Positions 10,447 through 20,146 of a stretch of DNA of 64,000 nt are shown piece after piece; within the stretch, counting starts at the first letter, position 1; each line of letters opens with the position of its first letter. The DNA lies in NCBI GenBank assembly GCA_951640165.1, contig OX621259.1:4402001-4466000 (forward strand), written 5' to 3'. Origin of the DNA: Pseudoips prasinana (Eukaryota > Arthropoda > Insecta > Lepidoptera > Nolidae). Both the position numbers and the translations under genes were made by a program. The notes beneath the pieces are model-generated. The model saw only the letters and a list, made by a program, of their open reading frames with translations. It did not search any database and had not been told where the DNA came from.

Positions 10447-12123
10447 ATGCTAAAAATAAAAAACAAAATTAGGATCCGATTCAAAAAATATAAAAACCCT
10501 TTGGACGCATTAGACTTAAAAGATATTGGTAAACGTTGTGATAGGTTAGCCACGGAATGCTATAGTAATTATATAAAGTTTTTGGAAGAAAAAATAAAGA
10601 ACAATCCTAAGCTCTTCTGGACTTATGTTAAGAGCAAAAGAGGAGGGTCTGGTGCATACCCTATAACCATGACTGATGGAACCATAACCACCTCAGATGG
10701 CACAAAAATGTGTGAATTATTTTCAAACTATTTCTCTTCCGTTTATAGCCCCGACCATAGTTTGAATAATGAATGGAAATCCGAATATCTATTATCATTG
10801 GAAAATTACAGCTTATGTTTAAATAGCCTTCTTTTAGACGAAGAGACCATACTTAACAAACTTAAAGGCTTAGATATTAATAAAGGTGCGGGCCCTGATG
10901 GAATACCTCCAATATTCATAGTGGCTTGTGCTTCCGAGTTGTTGCGCCCTCTGTCACTTATTTATAATAGTTCTTTAGCTTTTGGTGTATTCCTATCGAA
11001 ATGGAAAATTGCTAAGGTGGTCCCTGTTCATAAATCAGGCAGCAATTCTACTACATCTAATTATAGACCAATTTCAATCTTATTTATGTTCGCTAAAGTT
11101 TTTGAAGCACTCATCTGTCCATATATTCAAAGACATTTAAAATTATATTTAAGTGATTATCAGCATGGTTTTATTGAACGTCGGTCCACTGAGTCAAATC
11201 TTGTTCCTTTCACTGAAATGCTAGTAAAAGCTATTGATGCGGGCCATCAAGCGGATGTGATTTACACCGACTTCTACAAGGCCTTTGATAAAGTATCCCA
11301 TAATATTTTGATCTCCAAGTTACGTGCTTATGGACTCTCTGGCTCCCTACATCAGTGGTTACAGTCTTATCTTCAAGGTAGGTTATTTTTTGTAGTTGTT
11401 AATGGGTTTGAGTCCAATCTACAAAAAATTTCATCCGGTGTTCCCCAGAGGTCACATTTGGGTCCCATTTTGTTTAATTACTTTATCAACGATATTCCGA
11501 ACTGTTGTCGTTTTTCTGATGTCTTTATGTTTGCGGATGACCTAAAATTTGCTAAGATTATTAAATCCAAAGAAGATTCTGTGCAGTTGCAGAAAGACAT
11601 CGATAGGCTCGTACTATGGTGTGATAATAATAGAATGTACCTAAATTCTAATAAGTGTTATCATGTTAAATTCTCTCGGAAACATAATGATATACCATTT
11701 GACTATTTAATAATGAACGATAGAATTGAGGAAGTGGAAAACATTCGTGACCTTGGCGTGATATTTGATAAAAATATGACTTTTGTTCCTCATTTGGATA
11801 GCATAATTAAAAAAGCTTCGAGAATGACGGGTTTTGTTCTAAGAAACTGTAAGGCATTTCGGAACAACTATTCGAAATTATTAATTTACTATAGCCTTGT
11901 CCGTAGTATCTTAGAATACTGCAGTGTAGTCTGGCGGCCGCACTATGCCACGCACTCATTGCGTCTAGAACGGATACAAAAACGGTTTGTGTGGCATCTC
12001 GCTTTCTCTAATGGCGTAGCTAAAATAATTCGCTCATACAAATGTCGTCTGAAATACTTCCGCATAAAATCTTTGACCAATCGCCGGCGTACCTTACGAG
12101 TACCATCGCGGCTCCCTCGCTAG
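10447..12123 (+). pseudogene. LINE reverse transcriptase, nearly full RT domain
   Basis: 558 codons open. Domains in order: N-terminal linker (1-140), 'KGAGPDGIPP' (146-155), 'NYRPISILFMFAKVFEAL' (205-222), 'YTDFYKAFDKVSHNIL' (273-288), 'GVPQRSHLGPILF' (331-343), catalytic 'FADD' (362-365), then thumb to 'RIKSLTNRRR' near the end. The glycine of the usual PQGS box is arginine (R335), and the C-terminus is cut short after LTNRRR compared with related Jockey RTs. Both changes suggest an inactive copy although the catalytic aspartates remain. Probably formed one ORF2 with the endonuclease before the frameshift. Confidence 0.85.
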
Positions 12124-12570
12124 TCAATCACACCACTCTTTCCACCGCTAAGAAGGACTGTATTAGGTGCTAGTTCTCCTTATTCCAGATTATGTAAGAC
12201 TATTAATGGTTGCAGCGATCAAATTGATCTTCATTTCGATAGCCTAGCTAAAATGAAATCAACAATTAGTGGGTTACCTAGTCTGGATCAGTAATTTAAC
12301 TAAATTTGGTGCAATTCTGAGTGATAATAAGTTAAAGCACTTAAATTGGACTCATGTTGCAATGATTACATTTTATTTAATGTACTTAATTTTATTATTT
12401 AAACATATTATTTTAGCTTACTAACATCAACACATTTGTCTTGTTATTTTAAATGCGGTGTTTACCTTTAAGTAATTACTACACTATTACTTGTATTATT
12501 GCATGAAAGTGTTGTTATTTTTTTAGTGTAAGTAATTTTTGGTGAACCTAAATAAATAAAAAAATAAAAA

Positions 12571-12890
12571 TTCTAAATCCTCCCTGCTTTAAAACATTGC
12601 AATATTATATGGTGCATTAACAACGGATCGTGTACAATCAACGCGCGCTCTCCAGTGCCTTGGCGAAGAAAATTAAATGAGTTTATTATTTCCGCGAATT
12701 TCGTTTCCGGATGTAAAACTGGAGCGAGGGTACTCCCTCGAGGTAAGAAATGGAACACGTTTCAACCGTATAATATTTTAAGAGTGTTTATTTTGCAAAG
12801 GTAAACTTCAGCGGAGATGCTAATGGAATTTATATTAGGTGGTATTTCACTGCATTCAGTGTTAAATAGTAAGAATATGAAAATTCTTTG
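12571..12890. other. No gene seen
   Basis: Sequence between the LINE tail and the next LINE remnant. An open frame exists on the minus strand (12758-12573) but shows no motif I recognise and no supporting splice or start context. Confidence 0.35.
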
Positions 12891-12894
12891 AAGA

Positions 12895-13025
12895 AAAGAT
12901 ATATAATAATAATAATCTTTATTTGTCCAAAACACATACAGTTTTTGAAATACAGCTTAATATTTGGTTTGGAAATACATTTACTTTTATGTTGTAAAAT
13001 CTGTACGAGAATGATACTCTGCCTC
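12895..13025 (-). repeat. LINE 3'-end remnant (interrupted by piggyBac)
   Basis: 'aataataataatctttattt' (about 12905-12924) is the inverted form of an A-rich LINE 3' end. The sequence is interrupted at the TTAA at 13026 by the piggyBac-like element and appears to continue right of 13821. Confidence 0.45.
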
Positions 13026-13127
13026 TTAACCCTAGAGTGGGCGCGCTATAAGCATTTTGCCGCCCGCGCTAAAAAAACGTTAACAATTTGTAAAACTATT
13101 GCCCGTTAGTTTTGCGCTTTATAGTAG

Positions 13128-13526
13128 CTGCGCCCTCTCTCGTTAGCAACGCGTACCGAAAAGCCGGACGCCGTCAGTGCGCGGGGAGCCGCTCAAGGAG
13201 AAGGTTGTTACCAGCTGGTGGCGCCGGGCGGCAAATTCGTCACCACGCGCCCACTCACGTAAGTAAAAATTGTGCCATGTATTTTTTGCGATGTTGAAAT
13301 ACAGGCTATATTTTATTGATTGTGGGAACTAAAAAACGCTTTTAATTTCAGGATAACTCCATCTTCAAAGAAGGAGGGCATATGCAGTATATGTCCAACA
13401 AAGAAAAATAGGCGCACTAAAAAAGGGTGTTGCAGATGCCTAAAGTTACTGTGCAATGAACATTGCTCATTCCTTTGTAAAGACTGTTTGGATAAAGCAT
13501 ATCCTGTAGAATTAAAAAACATATGA
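13128..13526 (+). pseudogene. 3' end of a piggyBac transposase with cysteine-rich domain and apparent intron
   Basis: The 3' exon (13352-13526) encodes 'CSICPTKKNRRTKKGCCRCL' and then 'CNEHCSFLCKDC': C-x2-C, C-x2-C, C-x2-H, C-x2-C spacing of the C-terminal cysteine-rich (RING/PHD-like) domain that piggyBac transposases use to bind their ends. Upstream an open frame (13128-13258) ends in CAC|GTAAGT, a strong donor. 13259-13351 ends in 'ttttaatttcag', a strong acceptor. Splicing these joins phase-compatible frames (a two-base codon remainder on the left, one base on the right). The catalytic DDD core is missing. I infer a spliced transposase 3' end kept in a deletion derivative. Whether 13128-13258 is truly transposase or captured sequence is undecided. 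Confidence 0.65.
13259..13351 (+). other. Candidate 93-bp intron within the piggyBac derivative
   Basis: GT..AG bounded: begins GTAAGT, ends TTTCAG after a T-rich tract. Length is typical of small insect introns. Phase matches between flanking frames. Confidence 0.55.
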
Positions 13527-13829
13527 TTTCGTTTATTTTTTTATTTTCTTTTAGTATTATAGGGTATTATAATAGCATAAGTCAAAAAGTCAATTAAAAT
13601 ATTAAGTTTCGTAAAAAAAATTATAAGCCAAAGTTTTTAAAACAGAGTTAAATAAATATATTGATTTACCATTACTTATTTGTGTATTATTTAAATCCTG
13701 ACAAAATAAATCAATTATGTTACTTTATTTCTACTTAAAATAGCCAAAGAAAACGGGCGGCAAAATGCTCCCCACGCGCCCACTGACGTTTCATGGAAAG
13801 ACGCGCCCACTCTAGGGTTAAGCTAGGGT

Positions 13830-14127
13830 ATACCTGTATTATAAGAAGTAGTTTGCGGTCAATTATTAACAAAACTTAGTTATATCTCAAGTGGACTGTG
13901 TCATTCTACTGTATGGTATACCTATTACCTACTATCTTTACGGAGCAGCCATTCTGTTACTTAATATTTTAGTGCATGTGACTTTAGATTTATAATATCA
14001 AATATTTGTAATACAAATTTAACATATGATCTTCTTCTTCTAAGCGTGTCGGTGGCAAACTAATTATTTAAATGTGGCCCACAACGTGGTCACATTCTGC
14101 CATGAACATATAATAATAATATCTGGG
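13830..14127. other. No gene seen
   Basis: AT-rich; its left part is probably the continuation of the LINE remnant split by the piggyBac insertion. Confidence 0.4.
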
Positions 14128-14346
14128 GACAATGTCACACAGATCATCCTAGCCCCAAACTAAGCAAAGCTTGTACTATGGATACCAGGCGACGATATAC
14201 ATACTTATATAGATAGATAAATACTTAATTACATAAAAATATTTAAGTAAATCGTGCTCATCACACAAATATTTGCTCTTACCGGGATTCGAACCCAGAA
14301 CCACCAGCTTCGTGGGCAGGAGCACTACCAACTAGGCTACGGTGAT
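14128..14346 (-). repeat. tRNA-derived SINE, family A
   Basis: Minus-strand copy: B box complement 'gggattcgaaccc' near 14284 and A box complement 'ccaactaggctac' near 14327. Tail at the left ('aataataatatctgggg'). Slightly diverged from the 7313 and 35213 copies. Confidence 0.85.
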
Positions 14347-14488
14347 ATGGCAGGGCAGGCTGGGCACGATGTTAGGTGTGCTATGAAATATATGATTCAA
14401 ATCACAAAGTTAATATGTAGTGTTAATTCCGCTAATTCTCAGTTCAATTAAGCCGGGATGTAATATGGACCGCCGTCCCGTTCGCAAA

Positions 14489-14682
14489 AAATATACATAT
14501 ACAAGAAGGACAATATAAACAAACAAATTAAATACGCTGGTTTGATAACCAACACGTGTTTCAGACTTTCACGGACCATTCTCAAGGGATGCTAACCCGT
14601 CGAGTGCTTGAATGGACCTACAAGGCTTTCTATCGGTCCATGCATGTTGCTTGTTTATATTGTCCTTCTTGCATATGCATAT
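14489..14682. mobile_element. MITE-like element with 20-bp terminal inverted repeats
   Basis: 'caagaaggacaatataaaca' at about 14502-14521 is repeated in inverse at about 14652-14671 as 'tgtttatattgtccttcttg'. The inversion extends outward imperfectly to 14489 and 14682. About 130 bp of non-coding sequence lies between. No clear target duplication was identified, so the superfamily is unknown. Confidence 0.55.
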
Positions 14683-14899
14683 TTATATTAGATTGAGTAG
14701 ACCGACAATTTGCGGAATTAATACTACTATATTTTGAATGTTATGGATTTCCACAAAGTAACGCATGCAAAATGCTATTACATACAAATATATGATTATT
14801 GCTGTGTGGTGACGGCATAGAATATCATCACCTCCTCTTATCCCGTGGGGGGTGTAGAAATCGAACGAGGGAATACCTACAAGAGAACGAGAAGCAGCG

Positions 14900-15025
14900 T
14901 TTTTCTCTGAAATATGACTATCAAACTGCGATCGCCAACCCGTCTGCCAAGCGTGGCGATTATGGCATTTGTTTGGGGAGGCTTTTGTCCAGCAGTGGAC
15001 TTTGACTGACATGATGATGATGATT
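14900..15025 (+). repeat. RTE-type LINE 3' tail
   Basis: 'ggggaggcttttgtccagca' then 'gtggactttgactgacatga' and (TGATGA)n; same 3' end as at 7250 and, inverted, at 57193. The upstream 'gcgatcgccaacccgtctgc...aagcgtggcgattatgg' is part of the same tail. Confidence 0.65.
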
Positions 15026-15220
15026 TTGAATTTTATTGATTTCCGTAAAATAACGCTTCCATTACTTACAAATATGATTTGAGCGAGATCCAACCGGCAA
15101 CCTTTGTATACACAGCAGGTTCACAACTAACTGAGTCACAGCACGTGGTAGTGGTTATTTACCTCTACCCTCTAATCGGGCTGAATATTTATTTACCGTC
15201 TAATTTAATTATAAGTGGCA

Positions 15221-15333
15221 CTAGCTATGCCTCGCGGTTTCACCCGCGATAAAGTAGTTTTGGCGTAAAAGAGTAATAAACATACATCCATACATCTATA
15301 CTCACAAACTTTCGCATTCATATATTAGTAAGA
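15221..15333 (-). mobile_element. Short non-autonomous Helitron
   Basis: Minus orientation: 3' end CTAG at 15221 preceded (in element sense) by the GC hairpin 'cgcgggtgaaaccgcg'-type stem; 5' end TC at 15333 within the TCTTACTAATAT-like start. Contains 'aacatacatccatacatct' and 'cacaaactttcgcatt', shared with all other members here. 113 bp, so a minimal copy. Confidence 0.75.
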
Positions 15334-15775
15334 TGTGTACCTCTAGCGGTTTAAAATAATAAAATAAAAAAGATTTTTAGTCGCGTAGACTTTAAAAAAG
15401 CGCTTGTAAAATTCAGAATATGTTTGTAGTAATACAGTTATTATTTCTATTTACTTATTACAGATATTTAGGTACACGGAATTTTAAAACATACAATTTA
15501 TTTTATAATATCAGTTTCGCAGTGCACGCCGGAATAGCTCGCAGATGGTATATTTTTTTTCCTACTTAGTTGACACTTATCCTCATATTTTGGGTAATTC
15601 ACACAATATCTTCATAAATTGTAGCCTATGTGTTATTCTGATGTATAAGCTATATTATTGTAAAATTTCATTTAAATCCATTCAGTAGTTTTTACGTGAA
15701 AGAGTAACAAACATCCATCCATCCATCCATCCATACTTACAAACTTTCGCGTTTATAATATTACCTAGTAGGATA
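15334..15775 (-). repeat. Helitron-associated internal and 5'-end segment
   Basis: Shares 'gcagtgcacgccggaatagc' and 'attgtagcctatgtgttatt' with 49780-49920. It ends in the Helitron 5' terminal sequence ('tttcgcgtttataatatta...agtaggat') near 15775. A segment of about 165 bp (15355-15520) interrupts it relative to the 49.8 kb copy. Contains a (ccat)n stretch at 15715-15735. Confidence 0.6.
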
Positions 15776-16041
15776 TTATAGACCGTCATTTGGTTTCTTT
15801 TCTATGGAATCCTAATAAAAGCCAAGAATAAACACAGGAAGTAGACTTATTTGTAACAGGAGAGAACCTCTTAAACTTTTAATGGGATCAAATGACCCAG
15901 CCTGCTTGCCGTTTTTGATTTATTTCGTTTCGAACCAATTCATCGGTAATTATGCCCGTAAAGCTCCAACCGTCGGACTTAATTAAATCAAATGATCAAC
16001 ATGAAAAAAAAGGTTGATCTACGACTCATTTACGACATTGA

Positions 16042-16100
16042 CGATTTTGGCAAATGCTTGCTTTTCACGCCGGAGGTCGTGGATTCCATTCCCACCCAGG
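16042..16100 (+). repeat. SINE family B, left part of a split copy
   Basis: A- and B-box head ('ttggcaaatgcttgcttttc', 'ggtcgtggattccattccc') ending at 'cccacccagg'. The copy continues at 16251 with 'ccaggacaga'. Confidence 0.8.
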
Positions 16101-16250
16101 GGCTTCAACATTGGCAATCGATTCCGGACCATTTATGGCGTGACATGGGCTCATGGAAGCCGATTTAACGATTGATTAAATAATTTTTAACCTTTATTTA
16201 TTTGAAGGCCATTTAAGAAATCGATGCTCGGCGACTTAGCCGGTAGAGCC
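16101..16250. mobile_element. 150-bp insertion splitting a SINE
   Basis: Flanked by a clean 5-bp direct repeat CCAGG (16096-16100 and 16251-16255) exactly where uninterrupted family-B SINEs read 'cccacccaggacacata'. The insert begins GGCT and ends AGCC; beyond four bases the ends do not match. No poly(A) end or coding capacity. Nature unknown. Confidence 0.65.
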
Positions 16251-16440
16251 CCAGGACAGATATTTGAGTGCATGACCACGTCTGTTTGTCCTGAGTCTGG
16301 GTATAATTATCTATATAAGTATGAATATGTATTTACAAAATAAAAGTAGTATAATTATGTAGTATATCAGTTGTGTGATTTCCATAGTATAAGCTCTGCT
16401 TAGTTTGGGATCAGATGGCCGTGTGGCCCGGATATTATTT
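16251..16440 (+). repeat. SINE family B, right part of the split copy
   Basis: 'tgtttgtcctgagtctgggt', 'ctatataagtatg', 'ctctgcttagtttgggatca' and 'gatggccgtgtggcccggat' as in intact copies; short terminal 'attatttatg'. Confidence 0.8.
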
Positions 16441-16600
16441 ATGAGTTGTGCCCCGCGGTTTCACTCACAATCCACCCAATATATAATAGGCTATAAGATA
16501 TATTACAATAAAGCTTCATCACAAGCCGTTACATAGTTTTTGCGTGTAAGAGTAACAACCATATATACCAAGTTTTCGTATTTATTATATAAGAAATATT
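16441..16600 (-). repeat. Degenerate Helitron
   Basis: Begins with 'agttgtgccccgcggtttca', the decayed 3' end (CTAG lost). It passes through 'aagagtaacaaccatatata' and fades near 'aagttttcgtatttattata', the degraded 5' end. Confidence 0.55.
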
Positions 16601-16847
16601 ACAGAATCCTACTTATAAATATAGGGCTTTATTTTAATTCAATGATTGGAAGATTCTTCTTATTTTATCGTATGGACAGTAATTGCCCTGGGATCAGAGA
16701 TGTTCAAGCCGCCCATTAAGCGTCTGTAATAGCTTATTGACTGTTGTCTCATTACATACAATCCATTAGAAGAAATAGCCTACTGGTAATTAACCTTAGA
16801 AGGAATTGTTAAAGTGATGCACTGTATTATTTCAATTTATTAGTTGG

Positions 16848-17096
16848 CGTGGTTGGCAAATGCTTGCCTTTCACGCCGCAGGTCGTGGGTTTGATTCCCA
16901 CCCAGGACACATATTTGTGTGCATGAACATGTCTGTTTGTCCTGAGTCTGGGAGTAGGTAATTGTCTATATCAGTATGTATTTACAAAACAAAAGTTGTG
17001 TATGTAATATATCAGTTATGGTTTCCATAGTACAAGCTCTGCTTAGTTTGGGATCAGATGGCCGTGTGTGAATAATGTCCCAGGATATTATTATAT
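16848..17096 (+). repeat. tRNA-derived SINE, family B (complete copy)
   Basis: Head 'cgtggttggcaaatgcttgc' with B box 'gggtttgattccc'; body 'tgcatgaacatgtctgtttg', 'ctctgcttagtttgggatca'; end 'gtcccaggatattattat'. Serves as the uninterrupted reference for the split copies. Confidence 0.85.
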
Positions 17097-17099
17097 TAA

Positions 17100-17284
17100 A
17101 ACGTTTTATAATGTTGATAAGATTGAACTGTCATAATGAAAATTTCCCAATTTTTCTTATGAGGAAATTATAGAATCACTTTTGGCCCGATCACAATACT
17201 ATACAAAACTGCTAATGTTACACTAAAGTAACGTGTTCTAATTTCATTTACAAAGTCACGCCATCTTTAAATAAATCACAAAAG
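17100..17284. other. No gene seen
   Basis: AT-rich spacer without repeats I recognise, leading into a perfect hairpin. Confidence 0.4.
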
Positions 17285-17356
17285 TGCAAAGGAACTCGCA
17301 AGCGAAAAGCTTCAAGTGCTATCACTTGAAGCTTTTCGCTTGCGAGTTCCTTTGCA
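17285..17356. repeat. Perfect 34-bp hairpin with 4-base loop
   Basis: Left arm 17285-17318 and right arm 17323-17356 are exact reverse complements; loop CTAT. The stem contains AAGCTT (HindIII-like) and mixed base composition. It sits 72 bp upstream of the direct-repeat unit that flanks the large palindrome. Confidence 0.9.
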
Positions 17357-17427
17357 ATTCACGAACCATTTCATTACCTTGCCCTTTCAGTCTTACGCCG
17401 AGTATTGATGATATAAATTAATTTTAG

Positions 17428-17571
17428 TAAGCGCCATCTAGAGTAATATACTAAGACTAATGTAATGTAATTTTGAATAGAACCATTTTGGAACGAGGTA
17501 AATCAAAGCCCTTGCCTGCTCATATAGTTACACGAATCTACGCTAGATGGAGTTGTATGTACCTTTTTTTC
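17428..17571 (+). repeat. Repeat unit U (also at the centre of the large palindrome)
   Basis: Starts 'gcgccatctagagtaatata' and ends 'ctagatggagttgtatgta'. The same sequence lies at the palindrome centre in both orientations (about 18762-18970). The ends carry inverse CCATCTAG / CTAGATGG motifs, so U may be a small MITE. Confidence 0.7.
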
Positions 17572-17580
17572 TATCTATCC

Positions 17581-18827
17581 ATTTATCTATCTATATAAGT
17601 ATGTATATCGTCGCCTGGTACCCATAGTACAAGCTTTGCTTAGTTTGGGGCCAGGATGATCTGTGTGACATTGTCCCTAGATATTATTAAAATACATATA
17701 CAGAATTTTTAATTTATCATGTACGTATATGCATTGTTATTTACTAAATAAGTTTCTTGGAATAATGTTTATTTTTCTTAATTTTGTATTGTATGATGGA
17801 ATTTGTATGAATACAAATGAAACTGCGATGTTAAAATTATTATTGCTTTGACTTGCGGTCCATTTCATTTTGTTTTGACTGTATAGGGTTAATATGACAA
17901 TAATTTCCGTAGTTTTAATTATTTTGGAACAAAAAATTACCCAAGTATATTAAAAATGATATAAATCGATTCAGTAAACGATTCTGAACAAATTATTTTC
18001 AGGATGTGCGCTAATTAAGTAGCTAACTAAGTTACTTCTTTTATAAATATAAACTTTATGAGTACCTATGTATATTTTTTTATTTCAAGTTCCTTCCCTT
18101 CAGGTTCTGGCGTAGGTTAAAACCAACTTTTGTCTAGAATCATTTATTTTTCCATAAACGACAAGTTACAAGCGCTCACAGTAGCGTGTTGAACCACTAG
18201 AATATACCAAATAGGGAATATTTCGTATATTCTAGTGGTTCAACACGCTACTGTGAGCGCTATCGTGTGAAACCTTTGATGAAAAGTGGGTTCGATTCTG
18301 AGGAGGGGCCAAAAACTGTTCTTGGGATTTGATTGCCCAGAAAGTTCTCTATAATTAGGTCTGGAATTATTAAGTGTTATTGCTGTATGCCGGAGAATAC
18401 ATGTTACCGCTTGTCCTGACCCTGACTTCACCCCAAACGTATCTGTTTGCCAGTTATATGGACTAGGAGAATGTGGAAAGTGAGAGCATACAAAAAAACT
18501 GTTTGGTACCTAATGCCTCTTCCCAGGTCGTATTCCAGGTCTAAGGAATTTTGTACTAGGACTAAGTTATATAATGCCGACACGTAAAAACTTAAACGTT
18601 CTTCTTAAATTCTTTGAACATTTAATCCTTACTCCGGTTTTGCTTATCTCATTCAGCGATAAAGCTGCCTTTTACATTAACTTTCATTATTTTCCGAAAT
18701 AAGTTGCACTTAAATACATCTATATTATTATTTATTGTGAAATTACACTTACAAGCTACATACAACTCCATCTAGCGTAGATTCGTGTAACTATATGAGC
18801 AGGCAAGGGCTTTGATTTACCTCGTTC
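17581..18827 (+). repeat. Large palindrome, left arm (1,247 bp)
   Basis: Position x pairs with 37727-x throughout, checked at both ends and at the mirrored open frames 18240-18431 and 19296-19487, which encode the same 63 residues. No indels over the arm; only one base difference was noticed (near 18085 versus 19641). The arm starts inside a truncated family-A SINE (17581-17695) and ends in unit U. No real gene is seen within; the mirrored frame is short and has no motif. Confidence 0.92.
18171..18261. repeat. Perfect 37-bp hairpin inside the left palindrome arm
   Basis: 18171-18207 and 18225-18261 are exact inverse complements separated by 17 bases; the stem begins AGCGCTCACAGTAGCG. Mirrored at 19466-19556. 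Confidence 0.9.
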
Positions 18828-18899
18828 AAAATTACATTACATTAGTCTTAGTATATTACTCTAGATGGCGCTAATGTAATTTTGAATAGAACCATTTTG
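18828..18899. other. Palindrome spacer (72 bp)
   Basis: Non-paired centre between the arms, itself made of inverted and direct pieces of repeat unit U ('attacattacattagtctta' and 'ctaatgtaattttgaataga'). Confidence 0.85.
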
Positions 18900-20146
18900 G
18901 AACGAGGTAAATCAAAGCCCTTGCCTGCTCATATAGTTACACGAATCTACGCTAGATGGAGTTGTATGTAGCTTGTAAGTGTAATTTCACAATAAATAAT
19001 AATATAGATGTATTTAAGTGCAACTTATTTCGGAAAATAATGAAAGTTAATGTAAAAGGCAGCTTTACCGCTGAATGAGATAAGCAAAACCGGAGTAAGG
19101 ATTAAATGTTCAAAGAATTTAAGAAGAACGTTTAAGTTTTTACGTGTCGGCATTATATAACTTAGTCCTAGTACAAAATTCCTTAGACCTGGAATACGAC
19201 CTGGGAAGAGGCATTAGGTACCAAACAGTTTTTTTGTATGCTCTCACTTTCCACATTCTCCTAGTCCATATAACTGGCAAACAGATACGTTTGGGGTGAA
19301 GTCAGGGTCAGGACAAGCGGTAACATGTATTCTCCGGCATACAGCAATAACACTTAATAATTCCAGACCTAATTATAGAGAACTTTCTGGGCAATCAAAT
19401 CCCAAGAACAGTTTTTGGCCCCTCCTCAGAATCGAACCCACTTTTCATCAAAGGTTTCACACGATAGCGCTCACAGTAGCGTGTTGAACCACTAGAATAT
19501 ACGAAATATTCCCTATTTGGTATATTCTAGTGGTTCAACACGCTACTGTGAGCGCTTGTAACTTGTCGTTTATGGAAAAATAAATGATTCTAGACAAAAG
19601 TTGGTTTTAACCTACGCCAGAACCTGAAGGGAAGGAACTTTAAATAAAAAAATATACATAGGTACTCATAAAGTTTATATTTATAAAAGAAGTAACTTAG
19701 TTAGCTACTTAATTAGCGCACATCCTGAAAATAATTTGTTCAGAATCGTTTACTGAATCGATTTATATCATTTTTAATATACTTGGGTAATTTTTTGTTC
19801 CAAAATAATTAAAACTACGGAAATTATTGTCATATTAACCCTATACAGTCAAAACAAAATGAAATGGACCGCAAGTCAAAGCAATAATAATTTTAACATC
19901 GCAGTTTCATTTGTATTCATACAAATTCCATCATACAATACAAAATTAAGAAAAATAAACATTATTCCAAGAAACTTATTTAGTAAATAACAATGCATAT
20001 ACGTACATGATAAATTAAAAATTCTGTATATGTATTTTAATAATATCTAGGGACAATGTCACACAGATCATCCTAGCCCCAAACTAAGCAAAGCTTGTAC
20101 TATGGGTACCAGGCGACGATATACATACTTATATAGATAGATAAAT
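18900..20146 (-). repeat. Large palindrome, right arm (1,247 bp)
   Basis: Inverse copy of 17581-18827. Outer boundary falls within the complete family-A SINE at 20037-20286, whereas the left arm has only the part of that SINE inside the arm. The SINE was therefore present before the inverted duplication, and the right side is likely the original locus. Confidence 0.92.
19466..19556. repeat. Perfect 37-bp hairpin inside the right palindrome arm
   Basis: Mirror of 18171-18261: arms 19466-19502 and 19520-19556. Confidence 0.9.

Larger units (their letters stand above)
9720..12570 (+). mobile_element. Non-LTR retrotransposon (Jockey-like), 5'-truncated
   Basis: Plus-strand LINE lacking ORF1. 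It begins inside the endonuclease (translatable from about 9778), continues through a long RT frame to 12123, then C-terminal remnants and a 3' UTR. It ends at an A-rich tail (about 12548-12570) with AATAAA. It has a frameshift near 10415 between endonuclease and RT. After 12123 the frame is lost, but a short C-terminal piece ('NGCSDQIDLHFDSLAKMK') is readable at about 12205-12290. The exact 5' junction is not resolved. Confidence 0.85.
13030..13817 (+). mobile_element. piggyBac-family element, internally deleted (788 bp)
   Basis: Flanked on both sides by TTAA (13026-13029 and 13818-13821), the obligatory piggyBac target. Terminal inverted repeats CCCTAGAGTGGGCGCG / CGCGCCCACTCTAGGG are perfect over 16 bp. 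An inner inverted block ('agcattttgccgcccg' left, 'cgggcggcaaaatgct' right) follows. It is far shorter than autonomous elements (about 2.3-2.5 kb) and keeps only the 3' coding end of a transposase, including its cysteine-rich domain. A third copy of the subterminal motif lies internally at 13226-13260. Confidence 0.9.

Noticed and set aside
15700..15740. CRISPR-like or satellite array from the (CCAT)n stretch
   Set aside because: It is a simple repeat inside Helitron-related sequence; no spaced repeats.
18240..19487. Two identical 63-residue open frames (18240-18431 minus, 19296-19487 plus) as a duplicated gene
   Set aside because: They are mirror images within the palindrome arms, with no motif, splice site or start context; identity follows from the duplication itself.
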